Part shown: positions 1-9,652 of the stretch, in pieces
How positions within the stretch are numbered: the stretch's first letter is position 1
How the letters are laid out: each line of letters starts with the position of its first letter
Source of the DNA: Azospirillum brasilense
GTDB taxonomy: Bacteria; Pseudomonadota; Alphaproteobacteria; Azospirillales; Azospirillaceae
NCBI RefSeq assembly: GCF_008365405.1
Contig: NZ_QOKV01000008.1
Coordinates: 186,001-250,000, forward strand
DNA length: 64,000 nucleotides
Direction of reading: 5' to 3'
Program-made: the position numbers and the translations under genes
Notes under the pieces: model-generated
The model's input: the letters and a program-made list of their open reading frames with translations, nothing else
Told to the model about the DNA's origin: nothing
Databases searched by the model: none

Positions 1-1230
1 CCGGGCCGCAACGTCATCGGCATCGAGCTGCCCAACGCCAAGCGCGAAACGGTGCTGCTGCGCGAGCTGCTGGCCGGCGACGTCTTCGACAAGACGGCGG
101 GCAAGCTGCTGCTGGCGCTGGGCAAGGACATCGGGGGCCAGTCGGTGGTGGCCGACCTCGCCCGCTTCCCGCACCTGCTGGTCGCCGGCACGACGGGCTC
201 GGGCAAGTCGGTGGCGATCAACACGATGATCCTGTCGCTGCTCTACCGTCTGCCGCCCGACCGCTGCCGCTTCATCATGATCGACCCCAAGATGCTGGAG
301 CTGTCGGTCTATGAGGGCATCCCCCATCTGCTGACGCCGGTCGTCACCGATCCGAAGAAGGCCGTGGTCGCCCTGAAATGGACGGTGCGGGAGATGGAGG
401 ACCGCTACCGCAACATGTCCAAGCTGGGCGTGCGCAACATCGAGGGCTACAACGCCCGCCTGCGCGAAGCCCGCGCCGACGGCGAGCTGCTGACCCGCCG
501 CGTCCAGACCGGCTTCGACCCCGACACCGGCAAGCCGATCTTCGAGGAGCAGCCGCTCGATCTGAAGGAGCTGCCCTACATCGTGGTCATCGTGGACGAG
601 ATGGCCGACCTGATGCTGGTGGCGGGCAAGGACATCGAGGCGGCGATCCAGCGGCTGGCCCAGATGGCCCGCGCCGCCGGCATCCACCTGATCATGGCGA
701 CGCAGCGCCCGTCGGTGGACGTCATCACCGGCACCATCAAGGCCAACTTCCCGACCCGCATCAGCTTCCAGGTGACCAGCAAGATCGACAGCCGCACCAT
801 CCTGGGGGAGCAGGGGGCGGAGCAGCTGCTCGGCCAGGGCGACATGCTCTACATGGCCGGCGGCGGCCGCATCACCCGCGTCCACGGCCCCTTCGTCGCC
901 GACGGCGAGGTCGAGCAGGTGGTGAAGTTCCTCAAGACCCAGGGCGAGCCGAGCTACGTCGACTCCATCACCGAGGAGGACGACGAGGACGGCGGCTCCT
1001 TCGACGACGGGTCGGGCGCCGGCGGCGGGTCGGGCGACGACCTCTACGACAAGGCGGTGGCGGTGGTCTGCCGCGAGCGCAAGGCGTCGACCAGCTTTAT
1101 CCAGCGCCAGCTCCGCATCGGCTACAACTCCGCCGCCCGCCTGATCGAGCGGATGGAGACCGAGGGCGTGGTCAGCAAGCCCAACCACGCCGGCAAGCGC
1201 GAGGTTCTGGCCCGCAACATTGAGGAGTGA
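1..1230 (+). CDS. ftsK: DNA translocase FtsK, C-terminal part (5' end outside window)
   Basis: FtsK is the septal DNA pump that clears chromosome termini during division. Only its motor and gamma domains are visible (409 residues). The reading frame is open from base 1 with no start codon needed, so the N-terminal membrane part lies upstream of the window. The Walker A motif GTTGSGKS is encoded at 187-210 and the Walker B stretch [11 protein letters not shown] at about 580-612. An acidic Asp/Glu/Gly linker (about 960-1050) leads into the C-terminal winged-helix gamma domain, which reads KOPS sites. Family identity is certain. What is missing is only the upstream sequence. Confidence 0.97.
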   Translation, partial: PGRNVIGIELPNAKRETVLLRELLAGDVFDKTAGKLLLALGKDIGGQSVVADLARFPHLLVAGTTGSGKSVAINTMILSLLYRLPPDRCRFIMIDPKMLELSVYEGIPHLLTPVVTDPKKAVVALKWTVREMEDRYRNMSKLGVRNIEGYNARLREARADGELLTRRVQTGFDPDTGKPIFEEQPLDLKELPYIVVIVDEMADLMLVAGKDIEAAIQRLAQMARAAGIHLIMATQRPSVDVITGTIKANFPTRISFQVTSKIDSRTILGEQGAEQLLGQGDMLYMAGGGRITRVHGPFVADGEVEQVVKFLKTQGEPSYVDSITEEDDEDGGSFDDGSGAGGGSGDDLYDKAVAVVCRERKASTSFIQRQLRIGYNSAARLIERMETEGVVSKPNHAGKREVLARNIEE

Positions 1231-1237
1231 ACGGCGG

Positions 1238-1344
1238 TTGCCCCCTCCCTAGTCCTCCCCCTCCCCCTCTTCGAGGTGGAGGGGACTGCCGCCGCTTCGC
1301 CCATGCCTCCTCTCCCTCGAAGAGGGGGAGGGTTGGGGAGGGGG
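1238..1344. repeat. C/G-rich inverted repeat between ftsK and lolA
   Basis: Imperfect palindrome with arms of the form TTGCCCCCTCCCTAG and GGTTGGGGAGGGGG around inner CTCTTCGAGG and CCTCGAAGAG arms. It can form a long hairpin between the two co-directional genes. A related element sits at 55010-55100. It may act as a terminator or as a REP-like repeat. The lolA frame stays open through it, but the protein made would be non-natural. Confidence 0.7.
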
Positions 1345-1422
1345 TTAAGCGCTCTTTCTCCTTGGAACCACCACCGCCGCGCCCCATTTCCGCCCGGAAC
1401 GTCCGGTTACCTAGCAGGCATC

Positions 1423-2085
1423 ATGAAGATCCCGTTCCGCCGCATTCTGGCTGCCGCCGCTCTCTCCGCCTCCGTCGCCATGACCATGGCTGGCGCCGTC
1501 CCCGCGCTCGCCGCGCCGCGCGCCGCCGCCCTGTCCACCCAGGACCAGGCGCTGGTGGCCCAGGCGGAAAACTATCTGAACGGCATCGGCACGCTGCAAT
1601 CGAAGTTCGTGCAGGTCGCTCCGAACGGCCACCAGACGGCCGGCACCTTCTACCTCGCGCGTCCCGGCCGGATGCGGCTGGAATACGACCCGCCGGTGAA
1701 GGACTTCGTCGTCGCCGACGGCGCCTTCATCTTCTATTGGGACGGCGAGATGCGGCAGCAGTCCAGCGCCCCCATCGGCAGCACGCTGGCCGACTTCATC
1801 CTGCGCAAGAACATCCGGCTGTCCGGCGACGTGACGGTGACCGGGGTCTATCAGGCGCCGGGGCTGGTGGAGATCAGCCTGACCGAGACCAAGGACCCCG
1901 GCAAGGGCACCCTGACGCTGGTTTTCGAGGACCGGCCCTTCCAGCTCCGCAAATGGCGGGTGCTGGACGCCCAGGGGCTGACGACCGAGGTGGCGCTGAT
2001 GAACCCGCGCGAGGGCATGCAGTTCGACTCGAAGCTGTTCTACTTCATCGAGCCCAGCAAGAGCGACTACGGCCGCAACAACTGA
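1423..2085 (+). CDS. lolA: Outer-membrane lipoprotein carrier protein LolA
   Basis: Periplasmic chaperone that takes lipoproteins from the LolCDE exporter to the outer membrane. The product is 220 residues with a clear Sec signal peptide (basic MKIPFRR, a hydrophobic stretch, cleavage near ALA-AP). The mature part carries the LolA barrel signature GTFYLARPGRMRLEYDPP and later a TLVFEDRPFQLRKW strand pair. The ATG at 1423 is chosen because upstream in-frame starts would translate the palindromic repeat and bury the signal peptide. ftsK-lolA order is common in alphaproteobacteria, which supports the call. Confidence 0.93.
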   Translation: MKIPFRRILAAAALSASVAMTMAGAVPALAAPRAAALSTQDQALVAQAENYLNGIGTLQSKFVQVAPNGHQTAGTFYLARPGRMRLEYDPPVKDFVVADGAFIFYWDGEMRQQSSAPIGSTLADFILRKNIRLSGDVTVTGVYQAPGLVEISLTETKDPGKGTLTLVFEDRPFQLRKWRVLDAQGLTTEVALMNPREGMQFDSKLFYFIEPSKSDYGRNN

Positions 2086-2237
2086 TCCGCCCCCGGCCGA
2101 TCCGCACGGATTTCGCGCGAATCCCGCCACCGCGACAACCCGCCGCCGCAACGATGTCCTCCTGATTCTGTTGCCGTGATGTATCGGGCGCGCTCACCCG
2201 CGCCCGGTGCACTCGAACGGATGAGGGGAGACGAGAC

Positions 2238-2858
2238 ATGGCGACGGAGGCGGTGTACGAGGCCCGGCGGGTCCAGGGCATGAACGATCTGCTGGCGCGC
2301 AACTGGTGGGCGCTGGCGTTGCGCGGGGCCGCGGCGGTGATGCTCGGCCTGCTGGCTTTCCTTCTGCCAGGGGCGACGGTCGCCACCCTGGCGGTTCTGC
2401 TCGCGGCCTACCTGCTGATGGACGGGCTGTTCGCCATCATCGGCGGCGTCCGCGCCGCGCAGGCGCAGGAGCGCAGCCTGCCTTTCATCCTCGACGGCGT
2501 GGTCAGTCTGGTGGCGGGCGCCGTGGCCCTGCTGTGGCCGGAGGCGAGCCTGTTCGCGCTGATCTTCGTGATCGCCGCCTGGTCGGTCATCACCGGCTTC
2601 GCCAAGATCATGACCGCGTGGCGCATGCACCGCACCCACGGCAAATGGGCCTGGGGCGTGGCCGGTGCCCTGTCGGTGCTGTTCGGCTTCGGCATGTGGG
2701 TCCTGCCGTCGCTGGGCCTGCTGGCCGTGGCGCTGGGCGTGGGCAGCTATCTGATCGCCTATGGCGCGCTGGCCATCATCACCGCCGTCCGCCTGCGCCG
2801 CTGCCTGCACGACCGGAACCACCCTTCCAACCACGGCAACGCCGTGGCGGCGGAGTAA
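2238..2858 (+). CDS. HdeD family (DUF308) membrane protein
   Basis: 206-residue integral membrane protein with about six hydrophobic helices in three pairs. The internally repeated pattern GLLAFLLPG, ...AVALLWPEASL and ...GFGMWVLPSLG is typical of the HdeD/DUF308 family. E. coli HdeD is linked to acid resistance at high cell density. The molecular role of the family is unknown, so function here is only inferred. ATG 2238 follows GAGGGGAGACGAGAC, a good ribosome binding site. It converges on comM with only 19 bp between stop codons. Confidence 0.8.
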   Translation: MATEAVYEARRVQGMNDLLARNWWALALRGAAAVMLGLLAFLLPGATVATLAVLLAAYLLMDGLFAIIGGVRAAQAQERSLPFILDGVVSLVAGAVALLWPEASLFALIFVIAAWSVITGFAKIMTAWRMHRTHGKWAWGVAGALSVLFGFGMWVLPSLGLLAVALGVGSYLIAYGALAIITAVRLRRCLHDRNHPSNHGNAVAAE

Positions 2859-2877
2859 ACGTTCAGCGGACCCAAGC

Positions 2878-4422
2878 CTATCGACCGGGGGCGATGCGGC
2901 GGTAGCCGAGCGCCTCGGCGATGTGCGGGCGGCGCACGCCGCCCCCGCCGTCCAGATCGGCCAGTGTGCGGGCGACGCGCATGACGCGGTGATAGCCGCG
3001 GGCCGACAGCTTCAGCCGCTCCGCCGCCTCGGTCAGCAGGGCGCGGCCCGGCTGGTCGGGGGCGGCGGCCTTCTCCAGCAGTTCGCCGTCCGCCTCGGCG
3101 TTGGTGCGCACCGCACGGCCCTCGGAAAAGGGGCCGAAGCCGGCGTAGCGCTCCGCCTGTATGGCGCGGGCCAGAGCGACGCGGGCGGCCACGTCGGCGC
3201 TGCCCTCGGCGGGCGGCGGCAGGCTGAGGTCGGCGGGGCTGACGGCAGGCACGTCGATGTGCAGGTCGATGCGGTCGAACAGCGGCCCGCTGATTTTCGA
3301 CTGGTAGTCGGCGGCGCATTTCGGCGCACGGGCGCAGGCCAGCGACGCGTCGTCGAGATGCCCGCAGCGGCAGGGATTCATTGCCGCGATCAACTGCACC
3401 CGCGCCGGGTAGGTCACATGGTGGTTCACCCGGCTGACGACGGCCTTGCCGGTCTCCAAGGGCTGGCGCAGCGCCTCCAGCGTGCCGCGCGGGAATTCGG
3501 GAAGCTCGTCGAGGAACAGCACGCCCTTGTGGGCCAGCGAGATTTCCCCCGGCTTGGCGCGCGAGCCGCCGCCGACCAGGGCGGGCAGGCTGGCCGACTG
3601 GTGCGGTGACCGGTAGGGGCGCTGGCGCAGCAGTTTGCCGCCCTCCAGCAGTCCGGCGACGCTGTGGATCATCGACACCTCCAACGCCTCCGCCGGGTCG
3701 AGCGGCGGCAAGAGGCCCGGCAACCTCGCCGCCAGCATCGACTTGCCGGAGCCGGGCGGCCCGATCATCAACAGATTGTGCGATCCGGCAGCGGCGACCT
3801 CCAGCGCGCGCTTGGCCGTCTCGTTGCCCTTCACGTCGCGCAGGTCGAGCGGCGCCTCGGCGCATTCCTGGATGCGCGGGCGGGGGCGGGTCAGCACCTG
3901 CTGGCCGCGGAAGTGGTTGATGAGGGCGAGCAGCGTGGCGGGCGCCAGCACGTCCAGCCCCTCGCCCGCCCAGGCGGCTTCGCCGCCGCAGGCCTCCGGG
4001 CAGATCAGCCCGCGGTCGTGGGCCAGCGCGTTGATCGCCGCCGGCAGCACCCCGGCCACCGGGGTCAGCGCCCCGTCCAGCGCCAGTTCGCCCAGCGCGC
4101 AGTAGCGGCTCATCTCCAGGTCGGGCAGCACGCCCATGACGGTGAGCAGGGCCAGCGCGATGGGCAGATCGAAATGGCTGCCCTCCTTCAGCACGTCCGC
4201 TGGGGCGAGGTTGACGGTGATCCGCTTGGCCGGCAGGGCGAGGCCAAGCGCGTGCAACGCCGCCCGCACTCGCTCCCGGCTCTCGGCCACCGCCTTGTCG
4301 GGCAGACCGACCACGGTGAAGGCGACGATGCCGCCGGACATCTGAACCTGAACGTCGATGTCCAGAACCTCGATGCCCTGAAACGCAACCGTGTTGATCC
4401 GCGCAACCATGCCAGACGCCAT
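2878..4422 (-). CDS. comM: YifB/ComM family Mg-chelatase-like AAA+ ATPase
   Basis: 514 residues, the usual length. The N-terminal third is the Lon-protease-like fold (ChlI domain) typical of ComM. Then comes the AAA+ motor with Walker A GPPGSGKS and Walker B VLFLDELPEF, followed by a Cys-containing MNPCRCGHLDD segment and an arginine-finger region ISGPLFDRIDLHI. The C-terminal Mg_chelatase_C domain ends at GYRRIAPGR. In Vibrio and Haemophilus, ComM is a hexameric helicase promoting branch migration during natural transformation. Family membership is certain, but transformation competence in this organism is not established. Confidence 0.93.
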   Translation of the reverse strand: MASGMVARINTVAFQGIEVLDIDVQVQMSGGIVAFTVVGLPDKAVAESRERVRAALHALGLALPAKRITVNLAPADVLKEGSHFDLPIALALLTVMGVLPDLEMSRYCALGELALDGALTPVAGVLPAAINALAHDRGLICPEACGGEAAWAGEGLDVLAPATLLALINHFRGQQVLTRPRPRIQECAEAPLDLRDVKGNETAKRALEVAAAGSHNLLMIGPPGSGKSMLAARLPGLLPPLDPAEALEVSMIHSVAGLLEGGKLLRQRPYRSPHQSASLPALVGGGSRAKPGEISLAHKGVLFLDELPEFPRGTLEALRQPLETGKAVVSRVNHHVTYPARVQLIAAMNPCRCGHLDDASLACARAPKCAADYQSKISGPLFDRIDLHIDVPAVSPADLSLPPPAEGSADVAARVALARAIQAERYAGFGPFSEGRAVRTNAEADGELLEKAAAPDQPGRALLTEAAERLKLSARGYHRVMRVARTLADLDGGGGVRRPHIAEALGYRRIAPGR

Positions 4423-4690
4423 GCTTTGGGAAATGCACGCGAGTGTATGGAAGCTTCGGAAAACATGCCAGCGCGACGGGTGCGCTCATGGTGCTGTCGC
4501 GCGCACTTCCGGTCCCATCCGGCCACCGTCAAATGAGTTGCGTCAACCGGTCCGTTGATTGACACACGCTTATGAAGCCTTTCCATCTCGGACGGGAGAA
4601 GATGAAAGGCGACCAGCCCAGACCGGACTAGCAATCGCCACCTCCACGTTCCGATTTCCGGAAAACCCGTGAAATGGATTTGTGTGGATT

Positions 4691-5245
4691 TTATACAACT
4701 CTCCTGTCCGCCTTGTCCGATGCGATGTGCCAGAGCAAATGCGGAACATGGATTTTCAGAATGTGTCGGACGTCATTTCCCGATGCGGTGGAGCCAAAGC
4801 TGCTGAGCCGCAGTCGACCCCTTGTATAGGCGCTGGCATAACTTGGCCGAAGACGATGCCTGCCAGCTTCCGCGACCTTCAATATGTATGTGGTTGGAAC
4901 ACCAGGCGTGTTCAGCACCATCCCATGATCGGCCGCCGCAATGTTCTCCCATGGTACCGGCTGTATGGTCTGTCCATGAATGAACAATCCGTCTGCGTCT
5001 GCTTTGATCATCGGACCCTTGCAGATCAAAAGGGATATGGTTTCTGCTGATGCCATGACGGAAACAACGATTGTGGCAATGCCCAGCCACGCACCAAGCG
5101 CCGACATCTCGGAAATTTTGAACAGATAAAATCCCCAAGCTGCTGAAAAGGTTTGCACCGATAAAATGAGAAGCTGCCGTGGCCGTGAGGCGTAGGCGAC
5201 AAACACATCATCCTTGCTATCAGCGGCGTCTGCCTCGGCATGCAT
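4691..5245 (-). CDS. Hypothetical membrane protein, possibly STM3941/PH-like
   Basis: 184 residues, starting at ATG 5245 (MHAEADAAD). An acidic N-terminus is followed by two hydrophobic helices (around residues 25-75) and a soluble beta-rich tail with a GLFIHGQTIQPVPWENI motif. That arrangement resembles bacterial PH-like membrane proteins of the STM3941 type. I base this on the pattern only. Codon use and GC are visibly lower than in the neighbours, and the gene has no obvious partner, so it may be acquired DNA. An upstream in-frame extension to 5479 exists but encodes Arg/Pro-rich sequence and is not favoured. Confidence 0.5.
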   Translation of the reverse strand: MHAEADAADSKDDVFVAYASRPRQLLILSVQTFSAAWGFYLFKISEMSALGAWLGIATIVVSVMASAETISLLICKGPMIKADADGLFIHGQTIQPVPWENIAAADHGMVLNTPGVPTTYILKVAEAGRHRLRPSYASAYTRGRLRLSSFGSTASGNDVRHILKIHVPHLLWHIASDKADRRVV

Positions 5246-5459
5246 GTCATTGACCTCGGGTTTCGGTTGGGCCGGATGGAGTGAAGGGCGCCATAAAATT
5301 GTATATAAATGATCAGAAATTCTCAAATGCACGTCGTGCTGGTAGAATTTCCACTCGACCCGGCCCCTCCTCCGTGAGGGCGCCGGCAACGGACTTTTGG
5401 GAAGCCGGGCGATCCGCCCTATCTTTGGCAGACGACACACCGAACGAGGGACCGGGACC

Positions 5460-6206
5460 GTGCAGCTTCTTCTCAGCACCTGGGCCGAGGCCGAGACCTA
5501 TCTGAAGACCTCCAAGGGCATCATCCTGCCCATCGGCTCCACCGAGCAGCATGGGCCGAACGGCCTGATCGGCACCGACGCCATCTGCGCCGAGGTCGTG
5601 GCCCGCGGCGTCGGCGACGCCACCGGGGCCATGGTCGGGCCGACCATCCCGGTGGGCATGGCCGTGCACCACATGGACTTCGCCGGCTCGATGACGCTGA
5701 AGCCCTCCACCCTGATCGCCCTGCTGCGCGACTATGTGATGTCGCTGGCCGAGCATGGGTTCGAGCGCTTCTTCTTCGTCAACGGCCATGGCGGCAACGT
5801 CGCGTCGGTCCGTGCCGCCTTCTACGAGATCTACGCGGAGAACCGCGCCCTGCGCGGCCGGCAGGCGCCGGAACTGCGCTGCACCCTGGTCAACTGGTGG
5901 GAGAACCAGGAGATCGGGCGCCTGTCGCGGGAGCTGTTCGGCGGCAAGGAGGGCTCCCACGCCACGCCCAGCGAGGTGTCGCTGACCCAGTACGCCTATC
6001 CCGAGGCGATCAAGACGGCGGCGATGGACCCGGAGACCGCGTCGCCCGGCGGCTTCTACGACGCCCGCGACTTCCGCCGCCGCCATCCGGACGGGCGCAT
6101 CGGCTCCGCCCCCGGCCTCGCCTCGCCGGAGCATGGCAAGCGTCTGTTCGAGACGGCGGTGGAGGCGATTTCGCGCCAGTACGGCGCCTTCCTGGCGGAG
6201 GCCTGA
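5460..6206 (+). CDS. Creatininase-family amidohydrolase
   Basis: 248 residues, starting at GTG 5460 after GAGGGACCGGGACC. The metal-site motifs of the creatininase/MftE superfamily are in order: STEQHGP near the N-terminus, GTDA, a His-rich VGMAVHHMDF, NGHGGN and the Glu of TPSEVSL. Members open cyclic or linear amides (creatinine, 3-amino-5-amino-6-ribosylamino pyrimidinone formamide, peptide C-termini), so the fold is clear and the substrate is not. It lies 88 bp upstream of an ABC importer gene set on the same strand. This suggests, as inference, that it processes the imported compound. Confidence 0.88.
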   Translation: MQLLLSTWAEAETYLKTSKGIILPIGSTEQHGPNGLIGTDAICAEVVARGVGDATGAMVGPTIPVGMAVHHMDFAGSMTLKPSTLIALLRDYVMSLAEHGFERFFFVNGHGGNVASVRAAFYEIYAENRALRGRQAPELRCTLVNWWENQEIGRLSRELFGGKEGSHATPSEVSLTQYAYPEAIKTAAMDPETASPGGFYDARDFRRRHPDGRIGSAPGLASPEHGKRLFETAVEAISRQYGAFLAEA

Positions 6207-6294
6207 GCGGAAAAGCCTGCCTGCGGTCTTGAACTCGGGCGGGGCTTCACCGCATCATCCCGCGCCGAGACAACGATTGGGGGAAACAGCCGTC

Positions 6295-7821
6295 ATGCCG
6301 AACCGCCAGAGGCGCACCGCGCTCGCCATCACCATGGGAGCGGTCCTCGGGCTGGCCGGCGCGCTGGCCGCCGGTCCGGTCCTCGCGCAGGCGGCCCCCA
6401 GGACCGATCCGGCCCGTACTGACTTGGTGGTCGGGATGCGGCTGGAGCCGCCGCACCTCGACCCCACCGCGGGCGCCGCCGCGGCCATCGACGAGGTGAC
6501 CTACGCCAACCTGTTCGAGCCGCTGACCCGCATCGACGCCGAAGGCAAGGTGGTGCCGGGCCTCGCCGAAAAATGGGAGGTGTCGGCGGACGGGCTGACC
6601 TACACCTTCCACCTGCGCAAGGGGGCGAAGTTCCACGACGGCACCGACGCCGATTCGGCGGACGTGAAGTTCTCGCTCGACCGCGCGCGCGGCGCCGACT
6701 CGGTCAACGCGCAGAAGGGCTATTTCGCCGCCATCGCCGGGGTGGAAGCAGCGGACGCCCAGACCGTGACGGTCACCCTGTCGCGGCCCGACGGGCTGTT
6801 CCTCTTCCACATGGCGTCGGGCGACGCCGCCATCGTCGCGCCGGAGTCGGCGGGCGCCAACAAGCAGACCCCGGTCGGCACCGGCCCCTTCAAGTTCGAG
6901 CGCTGGGTGGCCGGCGACCGGGTGGTGCTGGTGCGCAACCCCGACTATGACGGGCCGAAGCCGGCGCTGGAGCGCGTCACCTTCCGCTTCATCAGCGACC
7001 CGGCGGCCCAGGTCGCCGCGCTGAAGGCCGGCGACATCGACAGCTTCCCGCAGTTCGACACCTACGAGGCGCTGCCCCAGTTCCGCGACGACGGTGCCTT
7101 CACCGTCATGGTCGGCACGACGGAGGGGGAGACGATCCTCGGCACCAACAACGCCCGCAAGCCCTTCGACGACCTGCGGGTGCGCCGGGCGATGGCCCAC
7201 GCCATCGACCGCAAGACGCTGATCGACGGGGTGCTGTTCGGCAACGGGGCCGCCATCGGCAGCCACTTCCCGCCGCACCGCGCCGGCTACGTCGACCTGA
7301 CCGGCCTCTACCCCTACGACCCGGACAAGGCCAAGGCGCTGCTCGCCGAGGCCGGCCTTCCCGACGGGTTCGCGACGACGCTGCGCCTGCCGCCGCCGAT
7401 CTACGCCCGCCGCTCCGGCGAGCTGATCGCCGCCATGCTGGCCGAGGTCGGCGTCCGCGTGACGATCGAGCCGATGGAATGGGCGCCCTGGCTGGAGAAG
7501 GTGTTCAAGGGCAAGGATTACGACCTGACCCTGATCGCCCACACGGAGCCGCTGGACATCGACATCTACGGGCGCCCCGACTACTACTTCAACTACCGCA
7601 GCGAGCGTTTCAACGCCGTGGGAGCGGAACTGGACCGCGCCCAGGACCCCGCCAAGCGCAACGCCCTCTACGGCGAGCAGCAGCGCATCCTGGCCGAGGA
7701 CGCGGTGAACGGCTTCCTCTTCATGCTGCCCTCGGCCACCGTGCAGAAGTCGGCGGTGCAGGGCATGTGGGTCAACCGCCCGATTCAGGCCAACGACGTG
7801 ACGGGCGTCCGGTGGAAGTGA
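6295..7821 (+). CDS. ABC transporter substrate-binding protein, family 5 (peptide/nickel type)
   Basis: 508-residue periplasmic protein. The signal peptide (MPNRQRR, hydrophobic core, cleavage near VLAQA) supports ATG 6295. The mature protein has the SBP_bac_5 landmarks: MRLEPPHLDPT at the mature N-terminus, YTFHLRKGAKFHDG, and the domain segment VRRAMAHAIDRKTLIDGV. Such proteins capture oligopeptides, opines or other large solutes for Dpp/Opp-type importers. The ligand cannot be told from sequence. It is followed by two permease genes but by no ATPase gene. Confidence 0.92.
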   Translation: MPNRQRRTALAITMGAVLGLAGALAAGPVLAQAAPRTDPARTDLVVGMRLEPPHLDPTAGAAAAIDEVTYANLFEPLTRIDAEGKVVPGLAEKWEVSADGLTYTFHLRKGAKFHDGTDADSADVKFSLDRARGADSVNAQKGYFAAIAGVEAADAQTVTVTLSRPDGLFLFHMASGDAAIVAPESAGANKQTPVGTGPFKFERWVAGDRVVLVRNPDYDGPKPALERVTFRFISDPAAQVAALKAGDIDSFPQFDTYEALPQFRDDGAFTVMVGTTEGETILGTNNARKPFDDLRVRRAMAHAIDRKTLIDGVLFGNGAAIGSHFPPHRAGYVDLTGLYPYDPDKAKALLAEAGLPDGFATTLRLPPPIYARRSGELIAAMLAEVGVRVTIEPMEWAPWLEKVFKGKDYDLTLIAHTEPLDIDIYGRPDYYFNYRSERFNAVGAELDRAQDPAKRNALYGEQQRILAEDAVNGFLFMLPSATVQKSAVQGMWVNRPIQANDVTGVRWK

Positions 7822-7861
7822 TCCGGCGCGGCCGGACCGGACCCGGCGGGGGCTGACCCGC

Positions 7862-8809
7862 GTGCTCGCCTTCCTGGTGCGCCGTCTGCTCACCCTGGCG
7901 CTGACGGCGTGGCTGGCCACGCTGGTGGTCTTCGCCGTGCTGGAGGCGATCCCCGGCGACCCCGCCCTGGTGATGCTGGGCACCAGCGCGCAGCCGGAGG
8001 CGGTGGCCGCCCTGCGCGCCCAGATGGGGCTCGACCGACCCTGGCCCGTCCGCTACGCCGGCTGGGTGGGCGGCATGCTGCACGGCGATTTCGGGACCAG
8101 CCTGACCTACGCGCGCCCGGTCGCCGGGCTGGTCGCCGACCGGCTGGCCATCACCCTGCCGCTGGCCGGGCTGGCTTTGGTCCTCTCGGCGGGAATCGCC
8201 ATTCCGCTGGGCCTGTTCGCTGCGGGACGGCAGGGGCGGGCGGGGGATTGGGCGGTCATGGCCTTCGGGCAGATGGGCATCGCGGTGCCCGGCTTCTGGT
8301 TCGCCATCCTGTTGATTTTGCTGTTCTCCGTGCGGCTGGGCTGGTTCTCCGCCGGCGGCTTTCCGGGGTGGGAGGCCGGGGCGGGGCCGGCGCTGAAGGC
8401 GCTGCTGCTGCCCGCCGTGGCGCTGGCCCTGCCGGAGGCGGCGATCCTGGCGCGCATCACCCGCACCGCGGCGCTCGACACGCTGCGCGAGGAGTATGTG
8501 CGCACGGCGGTCGCCAAGGGCCTGCCGCGCCGGGTGGTGCTGCGACGCCATGTGCTGCCCAACGCGCTGATCCCCGTCGCCACCATCCTGGGTCTGCAAT
8601 TTTCCTTCCTCGTCGCCGGGGCAGTGGTGGTGGAGAACGTCTTCACCCTGCCGGGGCTGGGCCGGCTGCTCTATCAGGCCATCGGCCAGCACGACCTGAT
8701 CGTGGTGCAGAGCGTCGTCGTGCTGCTGGCGGTCACGGTGGTGGCGGTCAACGCGCTGGTCGACATCGCCTGCGCCGCCATCGACCCGCGCCCGCGGGTG
8801 ACGGCATGA
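7862..8809 (+). CDS. ABC transporter permease, DppB type
   Basis: 315 residues, starting at GTG 7862. The N-terminal helix leads to the family signature GDPALVMLG and the PWPVRYAGW segment, and there are about six membrane helices. The EAA cytoplasmic loop, which contacts the ATPase, reads EEYVRTAVAKGLPRRVVLRR and is intact. The stop overlaps the start of the next permease by ATGA, so the pair should be translationally coupled. No gene for the ATPases it needs is adjacent. Confidence 0.93.
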   Translation: MLAFLVRRLLTLALTAWLATLVVFAVLEAIPGDPALVMLGTSAQPEAVAALRAQMGLDRPWPVRYAGWVGGMLHGDFGTSLTYARPVAGLVADRLAITLPLAGLALVLSAGIAIPLGLFAAGRQGRAGDWAVMAFGQMGIAVPGFWFAILLILLFSVRLGWFSAGGFPGWEAGAGPALKALLLPAVALALPEAAILARITRTAALDTLREEYVRTAVAKGLPRRVVLRRHVLPNALIPVATILGLQFSFLVAGAVVVENVFTLPGLGRLLYQAIGQHDLIVVQSVVVLLAVTVVAVNALVDIACAAIDPRPRVTA

Positions 8810-9651
8810 CAGTGTTCATGAGACGGCTGAGGCGCCTGCCGGTCAGCCTGCTGCTGGGCGGACTGCTCACCGCGCTGGTGGTGGGGGCGGCGCTGCTGTC
8901 GCTGGTCTGGACGCCCTTCCCGGCGGAGCAGGTGCGGGTGGTCGCCCGGCTGCGCCCGCCGGGGCCGGTCCATTGGCTGGGCACCGACCATTTCGGACGC
9001 GATGTGCTGTCGATGATCCTGGTCGGCGCCCGCAACTCGCTGGCCGTCGGGGCGGCGGCGGTGGCGCTCGGCGCTGTTTTGGGCGTGCCGCTGGGGCTGG
9101 CCGCCTCCGCTTGGGGACGCTGGGGGGACGAGGCGGTGGCGCGGCTGGGCGACCTGCTGTTCGCCTTTCCGGCGGTGCTGACGGCGATCCTGCTGACGGC
9201 GGCGCTGGGGGCGGGGGCGGTGAACGTCGTGCTGGCGCTCGGCCTGTTCAACGCCGCGGTCTTCGCGCGGGTGGCGCGCGGGGCGGCGCTGGCCGTCTGG
9301 CGGCGGGACTTCGTGCGCGCCGCGCTGGCGCTGGGGCGCGGGCCGCTGTCGGTGACGCTGGTGCACGTGCTGCCCAACATCGCCGGGGTGGTGATCGTCC
9401 AGGGGACGGTGCTGTTCGCCGTGGCGGTGCTGAACGAGGCGGCGCTGAGCTATCTGGGGCTGGGCATCCAGCCGCCCTCGCCCTCCTGGGGCAAGATGCT
9501 GGGCGACGCGCAGACCTTCCTGTTCACCTCGCCCCTCCAGGCGATCTTTCCCGGGGCGGCCATCGCGGTGACGGTGCTGGGGCTGAACCTGTTGGGCGAC
9601 GGGCTGCGCGACGCGCTGGACCCGCGCCACCGCTCGGCGGGGTTGCTGTAG
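8806..9651 (+). CDS. ABC transporter permease, DppC type
   Basis: 281 residues. ATG 8806 overlaps the upstream stop. DppC hallmarks are present: the WLGTDHFGRDVLSMIL segment after the first helix, and an intact EAA loop RRDFVRAALALGRGPLSV followed by LPNIAGV. The C-terminus GDGLRDALDPRHR is typical. With the preceding gene it would form the heterodimeric membrane channel. The operon ends here at an 11-bp inverted repeat followed by a compound palindrome, without any ATP-binding subunit. Confidence 0.93.
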   Translation: MTVFMRRLRRLPVSLLLGGLLTALVVGAALLSLVWTPFPAEQVRVVARLRPPGPVHWLGTDHFGRDVLSMILVGARNSLAVGAAAVALGAVLGVPLGLAASAWGRWGDEAVARLGDLLFAFPAVLTAILLTAALGAGAVNVVLALGLFNAAVFARVARGAALAVWRRDFVRAALALGRGPLSVTLVHVLPNIAGVVIVQGTVLFAVAVLNEAALSYLGLGIQPPSPSWGKMLGDAQTFLFTSPLQAIFPGAAIAVTVLGLNLLGDGLRDALDPRHRSAGLL

Positions 9652-9652
9652 A

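Noticed and set aside
5246..5479. Extension of the orphan membrane gene to 5479
   Set aside because: The added N-terminus is Arg/Pro-rich and would overlap the promoter and start region of the divergent creatininase gene.
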